Notes under the pieces: generated by a model
What the model was told of the DNA's origin: nothing
Databases searched by the model: none
Seen by the model: only the letters and a program-made list of their open reading frames with translations
Source: Anaerolineales bacterium UBA6663
GTDB lineage: Bacteria; Chloroflexota; Anaerolineae; Anaerolineales; UBA6663
NCBI GenBank assembly: GCA_002455335.1
Contig: DKKP01000295.1
Span: 29,897 to 64,557, forward strand
Length of the DNA stretch: 34,661 nucleotides
Reading direction: 5' to 3'
Translations under genes and position numbers: made by a program
Shown: positions 1-8,100 of the stretch, piece after piece
How the letters are laid out: each line of letters opens with the position of its first letter
Position numbering within the stretch: the first letter of the stretch is position 1

Positions 1-925
1 ACCGAGACGAGCATGATGTTCATGATGCCGATCCCGCCGACCAGCAGCGAGATCGCGGCGACTCCGCCGAGAAACAGGGTCAAGGTGTCGGTCACTTCGG
101 TGATCGTGGCCAGCAGATCCTGCTGATTCGACACAGTAAAATCGTCGGCGCCTTCGTAGGTGTCGTGGCGCTCGCGGAGCACAAGCGTGATCTGTTCGAT
201 TGTCGAATCGATTACGTCGCTGTTCTCGGCCTGGACGTTTATCGAACTGAGCACATTGGCGCCGCGGTACCGCCCACCGCCAAGCAGACGGGCCTGGGCT
301 GTCGAGATGGGAACCAGCACCTGATCATCGACGCTGCCCAGCCCCGTGCTGCCCTTGCTTTCGAGAACGCCAATCACCGTATATGGCTGGCTGTTGATCC
401 GCACCTTTTGGCCGACTGCGCCGGCCGTGCCGCCGAAGAGATCCTCAGCGACGCCACTTCCCAGCACGACGACCGATGAACGCGCGTTAACGTTCGACTC
501 CGAGATGAACTCGCCATCGGCCAGGGTCATGTTGCGCACTTGCATGTACTCAGGCGTTACGCCGATCGCGCGGGTGTTGACGTTCGAGCCAAGATAACTC
601 ACCTGCCCACGTCCTTCGAGTTCAGGGGCTACGGCGGCCACGCCTGCGACGCCGCGCAGGGCCTCTGCGTCATCCTGGGTGAGCGTGCCCGCGCTACCGG
701 TGGCGCTCGCGACGCCGCTTTGCTGTGTGCTGCCCGGGCGAACGTAGATCAGGTTTGTGCCGTTGGCTTCGATCTGCGATGTGACGCTGGCCTGCGCGCC
801 GCGCCCGATCGAGACGAGTGCGATCACGGCGGCCACGCCGATGACGATGCCCAACATGGTCAGCGACGAGCGCAACTTGTTTGAGGTCACGCCCTCGAGC
901 GCTGAGAGAATGCCCTGTGTGAGGT

Positions 926-929
<4 letters not shown>
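1..929 (-). CDS. MacB-type ABC transporter permease (partial, C-terminus outside window)
   Basis: This is the membrane permease of a MacB/FtsX-family exporter, a type that couples cytoplasmic ATP hydrolysis to extracytoplasmic work rather than using a normal channel. Translating the minus strand from the ATG at 929 gives an open frame of about 309 residues to the window edge. It opens with the family's typical amphipathic helix and first membrane segment (Gln-Gly-Ile-Leu-Ser-Ala-Leu-Glu, then TMLGIVIGVAAVIALVSIG). A large soluble MacB_PCD-type domain follows, and the frame re-enters the membrane near the edge with a GGIGIMNIML segment, the usual start of the FtsX domain. The ATG overlaps the TGA of the upstream ATPase (ATGA), so translation is probably coupled. 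The last two membrane segments should lie to the left of the window. Substrate unknown. Confidence 0.93.
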
Positions 930-1597
<668 letters not shown>

Positions 1598-1686
1598 AGG
1601 GTGCCTGACACGTGTGATCGTGCGAATGGGGCTTTGGGTTGGGGGCGTCGGCGCAGCCTGAAGCGCGACTGCCCGCAACAGAGCAG

Positions 1687-3333
1687 TTAAGGGCTGGGCG
1701 GCATGCCGCCACCCGGAGCCCCGCCGCCATCCATCGGTATGCCGCCACCACCCAAGATCCCGCCAAAACCCGAACCCTGCTGTTCGGTGGTCGATGACGA
1801 GCCTGACGTGGTTGTGCCGCTGATGACCACGCGGTCGCCTTCCTTGAGCGATCCCGAGGTCACTTCGGAGTACGTTTCGTTGGTCAGGCCGATCGTCACG
1901 GCGACCTGCTGGGTTTGCCCCAAGCCGGTCATCACGGTGACGGTTCGCTCGCCATTGGCCACGCGAATGGCTTTGTTTGGCACAAGCAGCACGGCGGCGC
2001 GCTCGTCGACGATGATGTTCACGGCCGCCGACATGCCCGCCTTGAGCGCTGCGTCGGGATTGGGGATATTGACGAGCACCGGAAAGGTGACCACACCCGA
2101 GCTCGACGAGCCAAGAGCAATCAGTTGGTCGACGGCACCGGTGTAGGTTGCGTCGGGCGCGGCGTCGACCGTGATCGACACGGTCTGGCCAGGCGCGATG
2201 AGATTGACGTCGACCTCGGAGACGCTGACCTGGATCTCGAGCGAGCTAAGGTCGGCGAGCACGATCGCTGTCGTGCCACTTGCGACGCGGTCGCCAATCC
2301 GATTGTAGATTCCAAGCACAGTGCCGCCGAACGGCGCGACGATCCGGGTCTTGTCGGCTGCTTCCTCGGCGTTGGCCACGGCGGCTTCGGCCTCGGCGAT
2401 CGCCTGCTCGTCGGGTTGGGCGAGAAGATCGGCAAGCGTTTCTTCTGCGGTCGCCAGCACGGCCAGGGCCTGTTCGAGTTGCGCTGTGTAGAGCTGCACA
2501 TCGGCGCTGTTTGGCCCGCTTTGCGCAGCTGACAGGTTGGACTCGGCCGTGGTGAGCGCATCCTCCGCGTCGGTGAGCGCGTTGACGTTGCTGATCGAGC
2601 TCTGCTGAGAACTAGCTAGGGCAACGTTGTAGTCTTCGACGGCGCGCGCATATTTGTTCTGGGCGTTCACGTAACCGTCGCCGTGTTGTTGCCCATAGCC
2701 GGGATACAGATTCTCAAGCCGTTCCCAGTGCTCCAGATTGCTCTTGGCCACAGCCAGGGCATCGGAGGCAGAGCGCAGGCTGATCTGGTATTGGTCGGCT
2801 TCAACCGAAGCCTGAGCAGCTGCGACATCCTCCTGTGCGCGCGTGTACTGCTCCTTGTAGTACGCCACGTTGGGGTTGAGCACGCCGTTGAGTGAACGCT
2901 GTGTGTCTGTGACGGCTTCCTGCGCTTCGATCACGGCCAGCCTGGCGGCCGCGATCTCCTCGGCCGAAGGGCCGTTCAAGACGTCTTCCAGCGCGGCCTG
3001 CGCAGCGAGCAGATCGGCTTCGGCCTGGATCACCGTGGCGCTCAGGCTGTCTGGATCGAGCTCCGCGAGGGGAGCGCCGGCGTCGACGATATCGCCGACC
3101 GAGACGTTGATCTTGGCGATGGTGCCCGTCGTCTCCCAGGCCAGCGTGTCCGATTGCGGCGCCGCAATCGTGCCCGAGGCGCTGACCGAGGTCGAGATGG
3201 TGCCGACCGTCACCGGCGCTGTCTGCAGAGGCGTCGCCGCTGTCGTCGAACGGTTGAGCCACTGATACGCGAAATAGCCGCCACCGGCAAGAACGACGCC
3301 CACGATAAGAAAGGTGACGATACGTCGACTCAT
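1687..3333 (-). CDS. MacA/HlyD-family efflux adaptor protein
   Basis: This is the membrane-anchored adaptor of the export system, which links permease to the outside. The 548-residue product starts with a basic tip and one membrane segment (about residues 4-24). A biotinyl-lipoyl half motif follows, then a long Ala/Glu/Gln-rich coiled-coil hairpin (roughly 90-330), the second lipoyl half (IVAPFGGTVLGI), and beta-barrel plus membrane-proximal domains. The ATG at 3333 was chosen because the membrane anchor follows directly and a GGAG lies about 11 bases upstream; the frame stays open to 3459 without recognisable sequence. The hairpin is longer than in a minimal MacA. The last 40 or so residues are a Ser/Thr then Gly/Met/Pro-rich tail (GGILGGGG, GGGAPGGG), probably disordered. 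Cargo cannot be read from sequence; peptides, lipids or antibiotics are all possible for the family. Confidence 0.92.
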   Translation of the reverse strand: MSRRIVTFLIVGVVLAGGGYFAYQWLNRSTTAATPLQTAPVTVGTISTSVSASGTIAAPQSDTLAWETTGTIAKINVSVGDIVDAGAPLAELDPDSLSATVIQAEADLLAAQAALEDVLNGPSAEEIAAARLAVIEAQEAVTDTQRSLNGVLNPNVAYYKEQYTRAQEDVAAAQASVEADQYQISLRSASDALAVAKSNLEHWERLENLYPGYGQQHGDGYVNAQNKYARAVEDYNVALASSQQSSISNVNALTDAEDALTTAESNLSAAQSGPNSADVQLYTAQLEQALAVLATAEETLADLLAQPDEQAIAEAEAAVANAEEAADKTRIVAPFGGTVLGIYNRIGDRVASGTTAIVLADLSSLEIQVSVSEVDVNLIAPGQTVSITVDAAPDATYTGAVDQLIALGSSSSGVVTFPVLVNIPNPDAALKAGMSAAVNIIVDERAAVLLVPNKAIRVANGERTVTVMTGLGQTQQVAVTIGLTNETYSEVTSGSLKEGDRVVISGTTTSGSSSTTEQQGSGFGGILGGGGIPMDGGGAPGGGMPPSP

Positions 3334-3529
3334 GGAAATGGATACTCCGCAGAATGCTCGGCCCACGATCGGCGGCGAGCAATACCCCAGGCCTGAAACA
3401 TGAGCCGTGAGGCGCGTCCGCGTTCGTCTGGCGACGGGCTGTGGTCTTCTCACCGGCACGGTACCGCGCCACGATAAAGATTTGATTTAGGATTGGGGTG
3501 ATCCGCGGGCGAGTTCCGGGAGAACCGTA

Positions 3530-4765
3530 ATGAAAACGATCAGCTTTTATATTCGCTGCCTGAGCCAGCGCGTGATCGCGTGGGTAGCGCTGAGTTGCCT
3601 GGTCGTGCTCGCGGGGTGGGGCGCGCCGGCCGGGCGCATCGGCTTATCCCAGTCGGTTCATACGCTCTGGCTGCCGATCGTTGCGCAGCGAGCTGAGCCG
3701 GTTGGGTTCGTGTTTCTGGCTTACGGCGACAGCCGTGCAGGCGCCGATTGCACGGGCAACAACGTGCACAAGGCCCTTGTCGCGCGGATGGCGCAGGAGC
3801 CGGCCCAACTGGCGTTTCATCTCGGCGACATGATCACGGGCTACAACGCCAACACAAACTGGGTCACCCGGGGCGCATGCCCTGAGGCTGAGGGCTCGGG
3901 AAGTTTTGCCGAACATGTCGCCCCATTCGAAGCCAGGACACCGGCGCCTGGCCTGTCGCGGTTCCTGTACCCCGTGATCGGAAACCATGACGACAATTGG
4001 GGCAGCGACTGGTACCCCGACCCGGCCGGCGACACCATCTGCTCGGTGTTCGATCTCGCTGCGCTTGTGCCCAACCACACCCAACAGCCGTATTTCCAGG
4101 ATCAAACAGGGCGCGTGCCGCGTTACGCGGATGAGGATTTTCGGTCGCTGATGTGTTCCGACGTCGACTCGAGCGTGTATCCGAGTTACGCGTACTACGC
4201 TTTTGACTATCGCAACGCACGCTTCATTGTCATGCGGTTGGACAACGAGTATCACGACCTGCTCGAGTGCTACAACGGCTGCGACGATCCGACGAACTAC
4301 GATGCCTATTACTACAAGCACCAGCTTGATTGGGTTCGCGCAGAATTAGCGGATGCCGCCGAGCGACCCGAGCTCGAGCACATATTCGTCTTCTTGCACG
4401 CGCCGATGTTCTCCACCGCCGATGGGCACGTGGGCAACGCCTCATGGCAGACCCTGGCGCGGGAATTTACGGCATCCGGAAAGGTGGCTTTCGTCTTTTC
4501 GGGGCACAACCACGTCTACGAGCGCACGGTGCCCATTGCTGTGACCACGAGCGCACCCGCGGGCGTGCGCGACGACGAACGCGGGACGGTCTATGTCACG
4601 ACGGGCGGCGGCGGATCGCCGCTGCATGGCTTCCGCGCAGTCGACGCTTTCACCGCCGCTCGCGCGAGCGAATACCACTATGTGAGGGTCGAGGTCAGCG
4701 GGACGCAGATCACGCTCCACGTTATTCGCGAAGACGGGAGCGAGTTGGATGTGGTGACGCGGTAA
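3530..4765 (+). CDS. Secreted metallophosphoesterase, purple acid phosphatase-like
   Basis: This is a calcineurin-like phosphoesterase, a two-metal hydrolase of phosphate esters, likely acting outside the cell. An N-terminal hydrophobic segment (about residues 15-32) reads as a signal peptide. The metal-ligand motifs are in order: GDSR with Asp67, GD with Asp100, GNHD at 151-154, His290 in FLHAP, and GHNH at 325-328, followed by Val-Tyr-Glu-Arg as in purple acid phosphatases. The 411-residue length suits a single catalytic domain with a beta-rich C-terminus. Soon after the signal peptide sits LWLPIV (residues 46-51), a short motif also seen in another secreted protein of this window. The start at 3530 has GGGAGAA about 5 bases upstream. 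It is a single gene between two minus-strand units. Natural substrate unknown. Confidence 0.92.
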   Translation: MKTISFYIRCLSQRVIAWVALSCLVVLAGWGAPAGRIGLSQSVHTLWLPIVAQRAEPVGFVFLAYGDSRAGADCTGNNVHKALVARMAQEPAQLAFHLGDMITGYNANTNWVTRGACPEAEGSGSFAEHVAPFEARTPAPGLSRFLYPVIGNHDDNWGSDWYPDPAGDTICSVFDLAALVPNHTQQPYFQDQTGRVPRYADEDFRSLMCSDVDSSVYPSYAYYAFDYRNARFIVMRLDNEYHDLLECYNGCDDPTNYDAYYYKHQLDWVRAELADAAERPELEHIFVFLHAPMFSTADGHVGNASWQTLAREFTASGKVAFVFSGHNHVYERTVPIAVTTSAPAGVRDDERGTVYVTTGGGGSPLHGFRAVDAFTAARASEYHYVRVEVSGTQITLHVIREDGSELDVVTR

Positions 4766-4803
4766 GGACAAAGGGAACAAAAGCGACGAAGGACTGCGTA
4801 GCG

Positions 4804-7065
4804 TCAGGGCGCCCCAATGGCAAACAAATGCCCGGAGGACGTGGCGACCAGCAGACGATCGGGGATCACGGCCGCACCCATGGGCGCGCCGCTGGCACCC
4901 GTCAGCGGCGCGCGCCAGAGCAAACGACCGTCGCCGGCAAAGGCCAGACAGTTGATCTCGCCGCGCGCCGAACGCGTGTGGTCGCCGCCGCACCAGAAAC
5001 TGTTATCACGTCCGTCGATGGCCAGGAGTTTTATGCCGACGCTTGGGCCATCGATGATGACCGGCGCTGTGCCGCCGGCATCGGCCCAGACGAAGCGCGA
5101 GGTGTTGAAGTCGCTGCCGTAGTAGAGCCAGGGCCGGCCGGTTGACGAAACCCCGGCATCTGTGCCGCTGCGCACAAGCAGACCCAGCGATTGAGCATCC
5201 ACCCGGATCGCCGGCACGATCGTCGCGCCCGTCTCGTTGAACTGCCAATCCAGCAGTCCGTCCTTTGTGCGCTGGTAGACCTTGCCATCGCTGCCTGTGA
5301 CGAACATGTCGAACGTGTCGTTCGAACGCGCCAGGATCCGGCCAGTGGATGTGGTGTAGACGAAGTTCTGGAAGAGGAGCTTTGTGCCGTCGAGCGAGAG
5401 GCGCAGCGCCGGCTCATTGAAACTGTAAGAAGACAGGGGCGTCATCCAAACGAGTTGGCCGCCCGGGTCGAGCGCGAACAGCCCGCTCTCACCCACACCA
5501 TAAATCGTGCCCTCGGCGCTGACGATCGGCGCGGTCACCGGGCGCGCCGGACCCGGGTTCTGCCACGTGTTCTTCAACGTGCCTTCAGGCGAGATCAGAT
5601 AGATGTTGGACTTGGCATCGATCACCACCAGATCCCCATCCGGAGCTAATGCCGGCGGCACAGGCGCGGCAACCTCATTGCTGCGCAACTGATAAGAATC
5701 GGCAGCGAGGACCAAATCGAAAGGCAGCACCAATCTCCAGGCTTCCTGCCCATCCGGTGAAACCGCGATCACGCTTGCCGGCTTGCCTGTCTGCACGACA
5801 AGGGCCGTTCCGTCGGCACGCACAACTGGTCCGAACAGCGGTGACTCGGCCGTGTAGGCCCAGGCGATCTGGGCTTCGAGCGGACCGGGCGCGGCGCTGG
5901 CGCGTGTGCCATACGGATCCCGACGCCCTGAGGCCCAGAGATGATCCCCCGGGATCGGCACAGCAGCGGCCCGCCCGCCCAAACCGCCAACCTGAACCTG
6001 CGACCACAGCCACCAGCCGCCGAACCCCGCGATGCTGGTCAGCGCCAGCGCCACAGCCGCGGTCGTCGCGAGGCGTTCCCACTCGGCCAGCGCCAGGAAG
6101 ATCCGATCACCGGCCTGTCCGGCGACGCGTTCGAGCCAGCCGGTGCGTCGACGTTCGGGTGCGAGCGCCAGCCGTAACCCATCGCCAAGCAAGTTGAAGC
6201 CGAGGACCATGGACAGGATCACGGCGCCCGAGAATGCCGCCGCCCACGGCCCGTCGGCCACAAGCATCTGCGACAACTCGGGAAAACCGCTGGCCCGAAT
6301 CGCAGCGAAATCGCTGGTGTTCGATTGCAACCAGACAGCGTAAGGGAAGTATCCCAATACGCCGAGCCCGGCCGAGGTCAACAGCGCGCTGCCGACCTCA
6401 AGCGAAAGCAAAACCCAGATCACAGGCAGGAGATGCGGGGCGACATGCCGCAGCACAGTCTGCGGGCCGCCGGCGCCCAAGGCCGCCGCGGCCTCGATAA
6501 AGCGCTCGCTGCGGATGAGCCGGGTTTGTTCGCGCAACGCACGCGCCGACTCGGCCCAGCCGGTGAGCGAAAGGCCGAGGATGAACGCCGTCACGCCCAG
6601 CCGTTGGCCGGTGAGCGCCAGGACGAGCAACGCGACGAAAAGCACCGGGACGCTCAGCGCGCCATTGGTGAGCGTCGCCGCCATCCGGGCCACCCAGCTC
6701 GTCGACCAGCCAGAGTACAGGCCGATCAGCAAGCCGATCAACAGCCGCAGTGCGGCGACGCTGAGCGCCAGCGTGAGGGTCGGGCGCACGCCCCAGAGCA
6801 GACGACTGAGCGTGTCACGGCCAAGCTCATCGGTGCCGAGAGGGAAGTCGGCGACCTCGCCCGGCGTAAACGGCGGGCGCAGAAACTCGCCTGTGCCGGT
6901 GCGCACGATGAAGGTGTCGGCGAGCGGGTCTCGCGGCGCAAGCTGCGGGCCGAGCCAGGCGAACCCAAGGGTGAGGCCGACCAGGAGCGCGCCAAGCCAG
7001 AGCGACCACAGGATGGGCCGGCGGCGCGGTTTTGGGAGCGTGCGTGAGGCGACAGCAGGGTTCAT
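4804..7065 (-). CDS. ABC transporter permease (DppC-like) fused to a PQQ-like beta-propeller
   Basis: The first 300 residues form a DppC/OppC-type permease of peptide/nickel transporters. It has an N-terminal membrane segment (about 18-40), the GTDELGRD motif (77-84) typical of DppC, five more hydrophobic segments, and the EAA loop at 191-213 that docks onto the ATPase. A standard DppC ends here. This protein continues with a linker, one extra membrane segment (about 333-354), and some 360 residues of repeats of the type 'A.DG.L.VID...N.YLISPEG' and 'G.LVW.TPL', characteristic of PQQ-binding-like beta-propellers. If the extra helix returns the chain across the membrane, the propeller lies outside. 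It starts 12 bases after the partner permease stops, so both are likely co-transcribed. No frame break is visible at the junction, so this is a true fusion rather than two adjacent genes. Confidence 0.9.
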   Translation of the reverse strand: MNPAVASRTLPKPRRRPILWSLWLGALLVGLTLGFAWLGPQLAPRDPLADTFIVRTGTGEFLRPPFTPGEVADFPLGTDELGRDTLSRLLWGVRPTLTLALSVAALRLLIGLLIGLYSGWSTSWVARMAATLTNGALSVPVLFVALLVLALTGQRLGVTAFILGLSLTGWAESARALREQTRLIRSERFIEAAAALGAGGPQTVLRHVAPHLLPVIWVLLSLEVGSALLTSAGLGVLGYFPYAVWLQSNTSDFAAIRASGFPELSQMLVADGPWAAAFSGAVILSMVLGFNLLGDGLRLALAPERRRTGWLERVAGQAGDRIFLALAEWERLATTAAVALALTSIAGFGGWWLWSQVQVGGLGGRAAAVPIPGDHLWASGRRDPYGTRASAAPGPLEAQIAWAYTAESPLFGPVVRADGTALVVQTGKPASVIAVSPDGQEAWRLVLPFDLVLAADSYQLRSNEVAAPVPPALAPDGDLVVIDAKSNIYLISPEGTLKNTWQNPGPARPVTAPIVSAEGTIYGVGESGLFALDPGGQLVWMTPLSSYSFNEPALRLSLDGTKLLFQNFVYTTSTGRILARSNDTFDMFVTGSDGKVYQRTKDGLLDWQFNETGATIVPAIRVDAQSLGLLVRSGTDAGVSSTGRPWLYYGSDFNTSRFVWADAGGTAPVIIDGPSVGIKLLAIDGRDNSFWCGGDHTRSARGEINCLAFAGDGRLLWRAPLTGASGAPMGAAVIPDRLLVATSSGHLFAIGAP

Positions 7066-7077
7066 GGATCTTCGAAC

Positions 7078-8025
7078 TCAGGCGGTCAGCGAGTCGGCCT
7101 GGCGCAAACGCGGATCCGCCGCGCGCGCCAAGAGGGTCGCGATGACATCGGTCAGATAAAAGACGGCCACCAGGAGCGTGATCAGCGCGGCAAGGATCTC
7201 GGGATGCAGAAAGTAGATGCCGGTGTCCGCCCCGCCCACTGAGAACACCGATGGTGCGACAAGCGTCTGCGCGATCAGGCGTCCCAAACCCGGCCAATTG
7301 AAGATCGACTCTACGAGCACCAACTCGGCCAGCGTTTGACGAAATCCACCCGCCAGAGAGAGTGTGACGCTCGAAAGCGCTGCCGGGAGGGCGTGGCGCC
7401 AGCGCACTCCGCGCCAGGTGTGGCCAACACTCCGGGCCGTGACGGCATATTGCTTCTTGAGTTCATCCACCAGGAGGTTGGCCGTGATTGCCGCGATCTG
7501 CGCCGTCGGTCGGAGCGCAAGCGCGATCACGGGCAAGACGAGATGCAGATCCCAACCGAAGCCGCCGACGGGGAGCGGTGTAGGGAGGCCGCGAAAGATC
7601 AACCAGAGCGACACCACGATCGCCAGGGTGCCGATGTAAAACCCGGGAAGCGCGAGCCCGAAGCTCGTCAGCGGTGCCAGCCAGCCCGCGAGGCGGGGCG
7701 GCTCGACCTGCGCTGCGGCGATCCCGAGCGCTACGCCGACCACGGCGCTCAAACCGAAGGCGAGGCCGACCAACCCCAGGCTGGCGACCAGGCCCTCAAG
7801 GAGCATACCCAGGATCGGCGGCTGTGACCCGACGGGCAGGCGCCCGAAATCACCGCCTGCCATGCGGGCCAGATGGCCACCGTAGAGCGTCACAAGATCC
7901 GGCGGCGCGGAGGCCAGCCCGTAGGGGTTTTGCAGCGCCAGCACATGACGCGCGAAGTGGGCATAGGCGAAGCTACCGAAGTTAGCGATGAACAAGATCA
8001 CCGGCAACCAGAGCACTTTGCGCAT
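7078..8025 (-). CDS. ABC transporter permease, DppB-like
   Basis: This is an inner-membrane permease of the peptide/opine/nickel ABC family, the partner of the DppC-like gene downstream. The 315-residue protein has an N-terminal membrane segment, a periplasmic loop with GDFGRLPVGSQPP (the family's GDLGxS position), five further hydrophobic stretches, and an EAA-type cytoplasmic loop around 193-214 (Tyr-Ala-Val-Thr-Ala-Arg-Ser-Val-Gly), followed by ESIFNWPGLGRL, a conserved DppB signature. AAGGG lies about 5 bases upstream of the ATG at 8025. It sits 75 bases after priA on the same strand. No substrate-binding protein or ATPase gene is present in the window, so those parts must be encoded elsewhere or be shared. 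Confidence 0.93.
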   Translation of the reverse strand: MRKVLWLPVILFIANFGSFAYAHFARHVLALQNPYGLASAPPDLVTLYGGHLARMAGGDFGRLPVGSQPPILGMLLEGLVASLGLVGLAFGLSAVVGVALGIAAAQVEPPRLAGWLAPLTSFGLALPGFYIGTLAIVVSLWLIFRGLPTPLPVGGFGWDLHLVLPVIALALRPTAQIAAITANLLVDELKKQYAVTARSVGHTWRGVRWRHALPAALSSVTLSLAGGFRQTLAELVLVESIFNWPGLGRLIAQTLVAPSVFSVGGADTGIYFLHPEILAALITLLVAVFYLTDVIATLLARAADPRLRQADSLTA

Positions 8026-8100
8026 TGAGCCCTTTCGGAGGCGACGCCGCGGATCGTGGAGCGGACGCGCACGACGTTTCGCTCGCCTGGTATGGATCGA

